From Burkholderia sp. WSM2232 (lineage in GTDB: Bacteria; Pseudomonadota; Gammaproteobacteria; Burkholderiales; Burkholderiaceae), in NCBI RefSeq assembly GCF_000472545.1, contig NZ_AWZV01000006.1, forward strand, positions 62,223-126,222: 64,000 bases of DNA. The letters are read 5' to 3'. The notes beneath the pieces were generated by a model. The model ran no database searches. It saw only the letters and a list, made by a program, of their open reading frames with translations, and was not told the DNA's origin. The translations under genes were made by a program, and so were the position numbers. Below, in pieces: positions 18,623-26,783 of the stretch (position 1 is its first letter; every line of letters begins with the position of its first letter).

Positions 18623-18651
18623 AATATACACATGGGGTTGGTGCGACGCAA
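18623..18651 (-). promoter_or_regulatory. Sigma70-like promoter of the predicted small RNA
   Basis: -35 TTGCGT at 18651-18646 (3 of 6 matches) and -10 TATATT at 18628-18623 (5 of 6), spaced by exactly 17 bases, reading leftward. Confidence 0.5.
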
Positions 18652-18838
18652 TAACTTTTTAGGGGAAAACCCGATATCGTGGAAATTTGCCACAACTTGA
18701 GGCAAAACGTGGGTCTGGCGGGCGCGCCGGGCGCCCGCAGCGTACGAGAAAGCGCAATGACACCGCAAGAACCGGAGCGTACTGTGGCGGGACACGGCCT
18801 ACATTGATGAGCATCGCAAGCACTGTTCAGGAACCGTC

Positions 18839-20014
18839 ATGAACCGCACCCGCCATCCCGCCGAAGCCGACACGAGCGCCAGCCAGCCTGCCTGCCATTC
18901 CGACGACGAGCGCTGGGAAGCCGTCGCCCGCCGCGATCCGCTGGCGGACGGCGCCTTCTTCTACGGCGTGAAGACCACGGGCGTGTTTTGCCGCCCGTCG
19001 TGCGCGTCGCGCCAGCCCCGTCGGGAGAACGTCGCCTTTTTCGCCGATGCCGCCGCGGCCCGCGCCGCCGGTTTTCGCGATTGCAAGCGCTGTCAGCCGG
19101 GCGGCTTGCCGCGCGAACTCGAAATCGTGAAGCGCGCGTGCACCGCCCTCGACGCCGATCCGCAGCAGCGTCTCACGCTCGCGCAACTGAGCGACGCCGT
19201 GCATCTGAGCCCGTTTCATTTGCAGCGGATCTTCAAACGGGTGGTAGGCGTATCGCCGCGCGAATACCAGGCCGCGCGGCGCGGCGCCGCATTGCGCGAC
19301 GCGCTCAGGAGCGGCGCGGACGTCACGCGCGCCACGCTCGACGCCGGCTTCAACTCGCCTTCGCGGATGTACGACAGCGCACCGGCGGAACTGGGCATGG
19401 CGCCGTCCGACTATCGCCGCAAGGGCGCGGGGCTCACGGTACGCTACGCAAGTGCGCCCACGCCGCTCGGCTTCGTGCTGGTGGCCGCGACCGACAAGGG
19501 CATCTGCAAGATCGGTTTCGGCGACGCCGCCGCATTGCTCGTCGACGAACTGCGCAGCGAGTTCGCCAACGCGGGCCTCGTGGAAGATGGCCACCGGCTG
19601 GCACCGTTCATCGTGCAGATCGACGCTTACCTGCGCGGCACGCGTCAGCAGTTCGACCTGCCGCTCGACGTTGCCGCCACGGCCTTCCGGCAGCGGGTCT
19701 GGCAGGCGCTGCGAGGCATTCCGTACGGCGAGACGCGCAGCTACACCGAGATTGCCGAGGCGGTCGGCGCACCGCGCGCCGTGCGCGCCGTGGCAAGCGC
19801 GTGTGCGACGAATCCGGTTGCGCTTGCCATTCCCTGTCATCGCGTGGTGCAAAAGGGCGGGGCGTTGGCCGGCTACCGTTGGGGCCTGCCGCGCAAGGCC
19901 GCGCTGCTGGAGAACGAGGCACGGCATGCGCGCCCCGTTTCCGCCGACGAAACCGGCAGCCCCGAAACGCCTTCTGATCCAATCCTTGCCACCAACCTGG
20001 ACCACGCCGCGTGA
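18839..20014 (+). CDS. ada: Bifunctional alkylation-repair protein and regulator Ada
   Basis: Ada takes methyl groups from DNA phosphotriesters and from O6-methylguanine and, once methylated, activates repair genes. 391 residues. The N-terminal zinc domain has C51, C55 (GVFCRPSC), C82 and C85 (DCKRC); C51 is the expected methyl acceptor. An AraC-type HTH follows (about 95-195, LSPFHLQRIFKRVVGVSPREY). The C-terminal methyltransferase has IPCHRVV with acceptor C333. It overlaps the next gene by 4 bases, forming an ada-alkA operon that is probably autoregulated. Confidence 0.95.
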   Translation: MNRTRHPAEADTSASQPACHSDDERWEAVARRDPLADGAFFYGVKTTGVFCRPSCASRQPRRENVAFFADAAAARAAGFRDCKRCQPGGLPRELEIVKRACTALDADPQQRLTLAQLSDAVHLSPFHLQRIFKRVVGVSPREYQAARRGAALRDALRSGADVTRATLDAGFNSPSRMYDSAPAELGMAPSDYRRKGAGLTVRYASAPTPLGFVLVAATDKGICKIGFGDAAALLVDELRSEFANAGLVEDGHRLAPFIVQIDAYLRGTRQQFDLPLDVAATAFRQRVWQALRGIPYGETRSYTEIAEAVGAPRAVRAVASACATNPVALAIPCHRVVQKGGALAGYRWGLPRKAALLENEARHARPVSADETGSPETPSDPILATNLDHAA

Positions 20015-20928
20015 GCACGCTCGACGACGTCGCAACTCTTGAACTTCCCTACAAGACGCCATTCGACTGGCCGCGCCTGCTGCGCTTTTTCCGTGGGCGC
20101 GCGACACCCGGCGTCGAAACCGTCGAAGACGACGCCTATCGCCGCGCGATCGAATGGTCCGGCGAAAGCGGCACGCTCAGCGTGCGTCGGCATCCGCGTA
20201 AGCGGTGTCTCGTGGCGAGCATCGAAGGCCCGGTGAGCCGTCATGCCGACGCGCTTGCCGCGCCCATTGCGAAGATGTTCGACCTGCATGCCGATCCGAG
20301 GAAAATCGGCGCCGCGCTTGCCGCGGACCCGTGGCTTGCGCCGCTGATCGAGGCGGCGCCCGGCTTGCGTGTGCCGGGGGCATGGTCCGGTTTCGAACTG
20401 GTGGTGCGCGCCATTGTCGGTCAGCAGATCAGCGTGAAGGGTGCAACCACCATCATCGGTCGGCTGGTGCAGCGTGCGGGCGAGCGCATCGAAGGGCATG
20501 CGCATGAGAACACGGCATGGCGCTTTCCGACGCCCAAGGCACTCGCTACTGTCGATCTCGCGCAAATCGGCATGCCGGGCAAACGCGTCGCGGCGCTGCA
20601 AGGCTTCGCCCGCGCCGTCGCGAGCGGCGATGTGCCGCTCGACAGCGCCGGCATCGACACGGATAGCCTGCGCGCCGCATTGCTCGCGCTGCCGGGCATC
20701 GGCCCGTGGACGGTCGAATACGTGGCAATGCGCGCGTGGCGCGATCCCGACGCGTGGCCGGCGTGGGACCTGGTGCTGATGCAGTCGATCTGCGCGCGCG
20801 ATCCGTCGCTCGTGCGGCCCACGCAGCAGCGCACGCGCACCGACGGCTGGCGCCCGTGGCGCGCCTACGCCGCGATGCATCTGTGGAACGAGGTGGCGGA
20901 CCGCGCCGGGGCCGCGCGCGGCGGCTAG
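20011..20928 (+). CDS. alkA: DNA-3-methyladenine glycosylase II (AlkA)
   Basis: HhH-GPD family base-excision glycosylase that removes alkylated purines and pyrimidines. It starts at GTG, overlapping the ada stop (GTGA). 305 residues. The HhH motif LPGIGPWTVEYVAMRAW is followed by DAWPAWDLVLM, where the second Asp is the catalytic residue. GQQISVKGATTIIGRLV is the conserved helix before the hairpin. Coexpression with ada fits the adaptive response to alkylation. Confidence 0.93.
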   Translation: MSTLDDVATLELPYKTPFDWPRLLRFFRGRATPGVETVEDDAYRRAIEWSGESGTLSVRRHPRKRCLVASIEGPVSRHADALAAPIAKMFDLHADPRKIGAALAADPWLAPLIEAAPGLRVPGAWSGFELVVRAIVGQQISVKGATTIIGRLVQRAGERIEGHAHENTAWRFPTPKALATVDLAQIGMPGKRVAALQGFARAVASGDVPLDSAGIDTDSLRAALLALPGIGPWTVEYVAMRAWRDPDAWPAWDLVLMQSICARDPSLVRPTQQRTRTDGWRPWRAYAAMHLWNEVADRAGAARGG

Positions 20929-21178
20929 GAGGGTGGCCGCGCAAGCCTGAAATACGCGGCAATAAGCCTGGAGACCGTGGGGCCAAAATGGCGCTTGCGG
21001 CGTGCAAACAGCAGAGCGGATAGGCTGAAAGGGGCCACCGAGGCGGCCTCAAGCAGGCGCCGTGGCGAGATGTTAAAGTGCCCGCTACTGAAAATTCCGC
21101 CGAACGTTGTCGACCGTAAGCAGCTGCAGGCAAGCCGCGAAGCGGCACATGGCGGCCGACAACGCCCGACTCGCATCA

Positions 21179-22795
21179 ATGCCAAACACGACCTCATCCC
21201 GCACGACCGACGCGTTCTTGCACCGCCTGTCCGTGCTGACTTCGGGCCCGCAGCGCGACGCGCTGCTGCGCGGCCTGCGCGGCATAGAAAGAGAAAGCCT
21301 GCGCGTGACGCACGAAGGCCGGCTCGCGCTGACGCCGCATCCGCGCGCGCTCGGTTCGGCGCTCACGCATCCTTCGCTGACTACCGACTATTCCGAAGCG
21401 CTGCTCGAACTGATCACGCCGGCCGAGCACGACGTCGCGCTCACGCTCGAGAAGCTCGACACGCTGCATCGTTTCGTCTATGCAAAACTCGGCGACGAGA
21501 TTCTGTGGAATAACTCGATGCCGGGCCTGCTTCCCGACACGGACGAAGGCATTCCGATCGCCGACTACGGCACCTCCAACATCGGCAAACTGAAGTACGT
21601 GTACCGCATCGGCCTCGCGCTACGCTACGGCCGCACCATGCAGTGCATTGCGGGCATCCACTACAACTATTCGCTGAACGAAGAGGTGTGGCGGCTCTTG
21701 CATGCCGACCAGGAATCCACCGCGAGCGCCGTCGACTTCCAGTCTGAGCGTTACCTCGCGTTGATCCGCAACTTCCGCCGCACCAACTGGCTGTTGATGT
21801 ACCTGTTCGGCGCGTCGCCTGCGCTCGATCGCCGCTTCTTGCGCGAGCGCAAACATACGCTTGAAACCTTCGACGCCGACACGTTGTACCGGCCTTATGC
21901 GACGAGCCTGCGCATGAGCGATCTCGGCTACTCGAACACCACCGCCCAGGCGGCGCTGCATGCCGACTACGACACGCTGCCCGGTTATCTCGACGCGCTC
22001 GCCAAGGCCGTGAGCCAGCCGTATCCCGCGTACGAGGCCATCGGCACGCAGCGCGACGGCGAGTGGGTGCAGATCAACACGAACGTGCTGCAGATCGAAA
22101 ACGAGTTCTACTCGACCATCCGTCCGAAGCGCGTGACGCATCCGGGCGAGCGTCCGCTGCACGCGCTCGCGGCGCGCGGCGTGCAATACGTCGAGGTGCG
22201 CTGCATGGACATCGATCCGTTCGAGCCGGTCGGCATTTCGCTCGAAACGTCGCGCTTTCTCGACGCCTATCTGCTCGTGTGCGCGCTCGACGAGAGCGCG
22301 CCGCTGCCGCCGCCTGCATACTGCGAGGCCAATCAGAACTTCGCACGCGTAACGACCGAGGGGCGCAAGCCCGGCCTCGAACTCACGCGCGACGGCAGCG
22401 TCATTGCGATGAGCGAATGGGCCGACGAACTATTCGTCAAGATCGACGCAGCGGCAGCCGCACTCGACGCGCTGCACGGCGGCGACGCGCACGCCCGCTC
22501 CGTGGCGGTGCAACGCGCGAAGCTGGCCGATGCGTCGCTGACGCCGTCGGCGCGGGTGTTGCAGACCATGCGCGACAAGCAGCAGAGCTTTCTCCAGTTC
22601 GGTCTGGAGCAGAGCGAAGCACACGCCGCGCATTTCCGCGCGCGTCCGCTGGAGGCGGGTGTTGCCAAGGAGTTTGCCGATCTCGCCGCGCAGTCGCTCG
22701 AAGAACAGGCCAAGCTCGAGCGCGAGGAAGTCGGATCGTTCGACGCGTTCGTCGCCGCTTATCGGGCGTACACGTTGAACCGCTTCAGCGTGTAA
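21179..22795 (+). CDS. gshA: Glutamate-cysteine ligase, type 1 (GshA)
   Basis: First step of glutathione synthesis: ATP-dependent coupling of Glu and Cys. 538 residues from the chosen ATG, close to E. coli GshA (518). Family motifs include [32 protein letters not shown] and [13 protein letters not shown]. The start is uncertain: no strong ribosome binding site precedes 21179, and ATG codons at 21107 and 21149 are in frame. A strong terminator follows. A second GCL-fold protein (YbdK type) lies at 48 kb. Confidence 0.95.
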   Translation: MPNTTSSRTTDAFLHRLSVLTSGPQRDALLRGLRGIERESLRVTHEGRLALTPHPRALGSALTHPSLTTDYSEALLELITPAEHDVALTLEKLDTLHRFVYAKLGDEILWNNSMPGLLPDTDEGIPIADYGTSNIGKLKYVYRIGLALRYGRTMQCIAGIHYNYSLNEEVWRLLHADQESTASAVDFQSERYLALIRNFRRTNWLLMYLFGASPALDRRFLRERKHTLETFDADTLYRPYATSLRMSDLGYSNTTAQAALHADYDTLPGYLDALAKAVSQPYPAYEAIGTQRDGEWVQINTNVLQIENEFYSTIRPKRVTHPGERPLHALAARGVQYVEVRCMDIDPFEPVGISLETSRFLDAYLLVCALDESAPLPPPAYCEANQNFARVTTEGRKPGLELTRDGSVIAMSEWADELFVKIDAAAAALDALHGGDAHARSVAVQRAKLADASLTPSARVLQTMRDKQQSFLQFGLEQSEAHAAHFRARPLEAGVAKEFADLAAQSLEEQAKLEREEVGSFDAFVAAYRAYTLNRFSV

Positions 22796-22841
22796 GCGCC
22801 GCGGTCCGCGCACGGCCTGCGCGCAACGACGACACAACACG

Positions 22842-22869
22842 AAAGCGGCTCGAGCAGCCGCTTTTTTTT
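22842..22869 (+). terminator. gshA terminator
   Basis: AAAGCGGCT (22842-22850) pairs perfectly with AGCCGCTTT (22856-22864), loop CGAGC, followed by a T-run. Confidence 0.92.
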
Positions 22870-23021
22870 CGCGCACAGCGCGCGACGGTAACGACTACGG
22901 CATGTGTCGCCCATATCGGCAAATTCTCCGCACCTTTCCACCTTTCTCTGATCTGAACGAAACACGCCAGGCAAGATGCGGTCCAAACTCATACGACATG
23001 CTAACGAGAGGGAGGATCAAC

Positions 23022-23528
23022 GTGATAAGAACGAACCTGTTGGCCGTACTGTGCGTTGGGGCAGCCGTTGGCGCGGCGGGGTGTTCGACGCGCGGACAGG
23101 TCGATCCTGACGTGATGCAGATCGCCACCACGCCGCTCACATGCTCCGGCAAAACGGAGTGCGACCTCTGGTGGCAGCGCGCCCAAACCTGGGTGACCGA
23201 TAACTCGAAGTACAAGGTCGAAACCTCGACGGAGACGCTTATCCAGACCGCCGGCCCCGACGGCGGCAAGCGCGCGCTCGCGTATCAGATCACCCGCGCG
23301 CCCAACCCCGACGGAACCGCGACGATAGGCTTTGCCGCCCATTGCGACGGCTCGCTTGGTTGCAAACCGAACCCGTGGGAAGCGGGCGCCGACTTCAAGC
23401 AGTACGTGCGCGGCACCGGGCCGGCCACGCAGCGGACCGATGCGAAGACCGCACCGGACGCCATGCATCCTGAGGCACGACAAGGGCAGTCGGTCGTGCC
23501 ATCCACAGGCGAAGCCGCGAGTCAGTGA
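23022..23528 (+). CDS. Predicted lipoprotein (GTG start)
   Basis: The GTG at 23022 is selected because GGAGG lies six bases upstream and it gives a compact lipoprotein signal (VIRTNLLAVLCVGAAVGAAGC) with lipobox GAAGC. An upstream ATG at 22998 is in frame but worse placed. The 168-residue product has CSGKTECDLWWQRAQTWV, a segment YKVETSTETLIQTAGP, and Cys pairs (CDGSLGC). The C-terminal ~40 residues are low complexity. It is likely attached to the envelope; function unknown. Confidence 0.75.
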   Translation: MIRTNLLAVLCVGAAVGAAGCSTRGQVDPDVMQIATTPLTCSGKTECDLWWQRAQTWVTDNSKYKVETSTETLIQTAGPDGGKRALAYQITRAPNPDGTATIGFAAHCDGSLGCKPNPWEAGADFKQYVRGTGPATQRTDAKTAPDAMHPEARQGQSVVPSTGEAASQ

Positions 23529-23559
23529 GCCGCGCGTTGCGCTCGCTCAATGGTCCGTC

Positions 23560-25158
23560 TCAATGGCCCATAGAAGGGCCAACGCCCTTGCGCGGTTTCG
23601 TGATCCACACAAGCACGGCGAGCACGACGAAGGCCAGGCATGAAATGCGGAAGAAGTCGTTGGTGGCCAGCATATAAGCCTGTGCGGTTACCACCTGGTT
23701 CAGCTGCGCGGTAATGCCGTCGCCGGAAAGGCCGATGCCCGCCAGCGCGTTTGTGTACTCGTTCGTGTTCGCGGCGTAGACGTTGACGTTATCGACCAGC
23801 ATCGCGTGATGGCGGATCGCGTCGTTTTCCCAGTACGTCGTGCTGATTGCAGTGCCGATCGCGCCAGACAGCGTGCGGAAGAAATTCGACAAACCGGAGG
23901 CGCTCGCGAGCCGTTCGTCGGGCACGCTCGATAACGTGATGGTCGTCATCGGCACGAAGAAGCAGGCGACGCCGATGCCTTGCACGAGGCGCGGCCAGAT
24001 CACGTGATTGAACGGCACGTCGAGTGTGAACGTGGAGTTCCACAACGAAACGAACGCAAATACGACGAACGCGAAGCTCGCCACCACGCGCAGATTGAGC
24101 CGGTGCATGTTCTTGCCGATCATCGGCGAGAGGAACAGCGCGAGTATGCCGACCGGCGCGGTGGCAAGACCCGCGAGGCCGGCGGTATATCCCATCACGG
24201 TTTGCAGCCACAGCGGAAAGATCACCACCGAGCCGAAGAAGGCCATGAAGCCGAACGAGATGATGATCACCCCAAGCGCGAAGTTGCGGTCCTTGAACAG
24301 GGAGAGGTCGACCACGGGCTCTTTTTCGGTCATCTCCCATGCCAGCATGAAGGCGATGGCAATCACTGCGATCACGGCAAGTGTCACGATGAACGTGGAG
24401 TTGAACCAGTCGCGATCCTTGCCGAGGTCGAGCACCATCTGCAGGCACGCGACGCCGATCACGAGGAGCGAGAGACCGACGGCGTCGATGCGCTGCTGCG
24501 TGGTTTTCGTCTCGCGTCCTCGTAGCAGCAGAAACGCGCAGCCGGCGGAGAAGAGGCCAATCGGCACGTTGATGTAGAAGATCCACGGCCATGTGTAGTT
24601 GTCGGTGATGTAGCCGCCCATGACAGGCCCGAAGATCGGCGCGCAGATCACGGTCATCGCCCAGAGGCCGAGCGCGAGGCCGCGTTTCTCGGGCGGATAT
24701 GAGCGCATCAGGATGGTCTGCGAGAGCGGCACCATCGGCCCGGACACGAGACCTTGGACCAGCCGGAACAGGATCAGCGACTCGAAGTTCTGCGCGAACC
24801 CGCACAACGCGGAAGCAATCGTAAAGAGCAGAACGGATAGCGTGAAGAGCCGCACCTCGCCAACTCGCCGCGCGAGCCAGCCGGTCAGCGGCACCGCAAT
24901 CGCGGACGCCACCGAGTACGAGGAGATCACCCACGTGCCCTGGCTCGTCGCCACGCCGAGGCTGCCGGAGATAGTCGGCACAGCCACGTTGGCAATCGAG
25001 GTGTCCAGCACCTCCATGAAGGTGCCGAGTGCGAGGCCGACGGTCAGCAGCGCGAGCGCGCCGCCCTTGAGCGGCGCCGGTTCCGCCGCCGGCGGAGTGT
25101 CCGGCTGGGCGGCAGGTTGAACTGCCGGTCCGGCAGCGTTGGAAGCACTAGCGGCCAT
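23560..25158 (-). CDS. DHA2-family (EmrB/QacA) multidrug efflux transporter
   Basis: 532 residues with a Pro/Ala-rich N-terminal tail and 14 predicted helices. DHA2 motifs include LDTSIANVAVPTISGSL (motif D1), WVISSYSVASAIAVPLTGWLARRVGEVRLF (motif A-like) and RLVQGLVSGPMVPLSQTILM, and GPVMGGYITDNYTWPWIFYINVPIG (motif C) is strong. It pumps hydrophobic drugs with proton entry. The MarR regulator gene lies upstream on the same strand. No EmrA-type periplasmic adaptor gene is present, although an outer-membrane channel gene sits nearby at 26.8 kb. Confidence 0.92.
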   Translation of the reverse strand: MAASASNAAGPAVQPAAQPDTPPAAEPAPLKGGALALLTVGLALGTFMEVLDTSIANVAVPTISGSLGVATSQGTWVISSYSVASAIAVPLTGWLARRVGEVRLFTLSVLLFTIASALCGFAQNFESLILFRLVQGLVSGPMVPLSQTILMRSYPPEKRGLALGLWAMTVICAPIFGPVMGGYITDNYTWPWIFYINVPIGLFSAGCAFLLLRGRETKTTQQRIDAVGLSLLVIGVACLQMVLDLGKDRDWFNSTFIVTLAVIAVIAIAFMLAWEMTEKEPVVDLSLFKDRNFALGVIIISFGFMAFFGSVVIFPLWLQTVMGYTAGLAGLATAPVGILALFLSPMIGKNMHRLNLRVVASFAFVVFAFVSLWNSTFTLDVPFNHVIWPRLVQGIGVACFFVPMTTITLSSVPDERLASASGLSNFFRTLSGAIGTAISTTYWENDAIRHHAMLVDNVNVYAANTNEYTNALAGIGLSGDGITAQLNQVVTAQAYMLATNDFFRISCLAFVVLAVLVWITKPRKGVGPSMGH

Positions 25159-25289
25159 TTGTTGTTCTCCTCAGCGCGAAAAGATTGTCGCCAGGTTGAT
25201 CACGTCGTGTGAAGCGGCGTTACATGCCCCATCACACTCTGCCCAGACAGATATCGGTTTGCAACTGCGCCCATGAAGGCGCACTCTAG

Positions 25290-25832
25290 CTACTGCGTGC
25301 CGTGTTCCGGCGATGAATCGTCGTGCACGGCGTCAGACGCTTCCCCGCCCGGACACAAACCGCATGCGGTGTTAGAGCCTGGATCGATACCGTTGGCAAT
25401 GAAGCGGCCCAGCAGATCGATCAGCGTGGCGAGGTCCGCGGCCGAGAAACCGCGCAGTTGCTCGTTCAGCACGGCCGCGCCGATGCCCGGCAACTGCCGC
25501 GCCGCTTCCTGCCCTTGCGGCGTCAACTCCAGCTTCACCATCCGACGATCCGCGTCGCTGCGAGTGCGCACCAAGAACCCTTTCTTTTCGAGGCGGTCGA
25601 GGAGCCGCGTCATTGAACCACTGTCGTAAGACATGACGCGCGACAACTCGAACGGCGTGTTCGCGCGCTGGGCGGCCAGCATCAGAATTACGCCGATCTG
25701 CTGCGCCGTCAGTCCGAGCGGCCTGACCGCCCGATCGGTGCGCTCCACCAGCACGTTCCGCGCTTTCGACAGGTAATAGCCGAGACTCGTGTCGAGCCGG
25801 ATCTCGTCGGCTTTGTAATGGCCGTCAGTCAT
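25290..25832 (-). CDS. MarR-family regulator of the efflux gene
   Basis: 180 residues with a winged HTH: AVRPLGLTAQQIGVILML, NTPFELSRVMSYDSGSMTRLLDRLEKKG and RTRSDADRRMVKLELTPQG (wing). The C-terminal extension contains CGLCPGGEASD, a CxxC that might sense oxidants or metal. It is probably an autorepressor that also controls the DHA2 pump gene 131 bases downstream. A TTG-N6-CAA dyad lies about 100 bases upstream. Confidence 0.88.
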   Translation of the reverse strand: MTDGHYKADEIRLDTSLGYYLSKARNVLVERTDRAVRPLGLTAQQIGVILMLAAQRANTPFELSRVMSYDSGSMTRLLDRLEKKGFLVRTRSDADRRMVKLELTPQGQEAARQLPGIGAAVLNEQLRGFSAADLATLIDLLGRFIANGIDPGSNTACGLCPGGEASDAVHDDSSPEHGTQ

Positions 25833-25930
25833 TTTCAGTACAGGACCTTGCCGCGAAGCGGATTGATAGGCGCGCAAGCCGCCGAAAAACAACAGCGGGG
25901 CCGTGCAACCCGCACAGTATCTTGAAATTT

Positions 25931-25946
25931 ACTTGCATAGTCAATA
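25931..25946. promoter_or_regulatory. Candidate MarR operator
   Basis: TTGCATAGTCAA (25933-25944) has the dyad form TTGnnTAnnCAA in an AT-rich stretch about 100 bases upstream of the MarR start, within the region shared with the divergent gene at 26050. Binding is inferred from position and symmetry. Confidence 0.4.
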
Positions 25947-26049
25947 TTATGTTAAGCAACGAGTTACGCGATTCGCGCCACCCGAGCCTATGTTCTGACC
26001 GCTTTTTTCGTCCGCCGCGAAGTCGGCGTGATCCAAGGATGTTCCTCCC

Positions 26050-26415
26050 ATGCTGTACCTCAAAAATACCCTCGGCGGCCTCGGCCGCTCCCTGACCGGT
26101 TCCGCTTTGCATACCTTGCACAGCTTCCAGGGCCCGCGCCGCTGGTGGAAGCTTGCGCTGTTCGCGATGCTGTTCGTGCTGCCGGGTGGATCGGTGGGCG
26201 TCGCGGTACTGGCTTGGGTCGAGCATCGTCGGGGGCGCAAGGGAACCCAGGCGGAGTCAGCGGAAGTAGCGACGACGCCGATGGTTACAGCGAGCGCTGC
26301 GACCGCCGCGGCGCAGGGCACAACGAGCGCCTGCCAGGCGCGCGCCGATGCGCCGTGCCGGGCAGCCGCCGGGAAGCTCGCGCGCAAGACGACTTCGGCG
26401 GAATCGCGGGGGTGA
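26050..26415 (+). CDS. Inner-membrane protein of unknown function
   Basis: 121 residues. One hydrophobic segment (WWKLALFAMLFVLPGGSVGVAVLAWV, about residues 32-57) is followed by a basic stretch (EHRRGRKG) and an Ala/Thr-rich tail with two Cys. It is divergent from the MarR gene. No family is recognised. The N-terminus MLYLKNTLGGLGRSL is amphipathic. Confidence 0.6.
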   Translation: MLYLKNTLGGLGRSLTGSALHTLHSFQGPRRWWKLALFAMLFVLPGGSVGVAVLAWVEHRRGRKGTQAESAEVATTPMVTASAATAAAQGTTSACQARADAPCRAAAGKLARKTTSAESRG

Positions 26416-26783
26416 GTTTGTCCTTCCAGGCTCGCAGGTCTGCGCTGTCGGGTCTGCGCTGTCGGGTCTGCGCTTTCGGGTCTCAACTTTTGCGTCCGAC
26501 TTGCAAGTCCAATCCGCTAGTCCCCACGCGCGTTTCGTGGTCCGCCCTCATCCTTATTTGCAAGTCAAAGGCTCAGCCCCAATCCCACAGCGGATATCTG
26601 CTTCGATGCGCCCGCCGGTAACAGCGCGTAACCTTCGCGACACCCTCCGTAACACACCTTCGTCGCGGCCCGATTTACCCTTTCCGTTTGCCGCGCCGAG
26701 CGGACTCATACGCTAACATGCCGGCACATCCACAGGCCGGCACCGTCGTCCGCGGCATCGTGGCGTCCAGAAGGAAACAATGC
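26416..26783. other. Intergenic region with short tandem repeat
   Basis: About 370 bases between the membrane protein gene and the outer-membrane channel gene. It contains the 14-bp tandem repeat listed separately and no convincing gene. The channel-gene promoter should lie in its last 100 bases. Confidence 0.5.
26437..26484 (+). repeat. 14-bp tandem repeat, about 3.4 copies
   Basis: GGTCTGCGCTGTCG at 26437-26450 and 26451-26464, a one-mismatch third copy at 26465-26478 (GGTCTGCGCTTTCG), and a partial fourth. Non-coding. It could vary in copy number between strains. Confidence 0.85.

Noticed and set aside
18605..18700. 31-codon plus-strand frame preceded by AGGAGG
   Set aside because: The apparent ribosome binding site is the complement of the CUCCUCC repeats, the product has no recognisable features, and the minus-strand promoter plus terminator explain the sequence better. 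Kept only as the alternative for the small-RNA finding.
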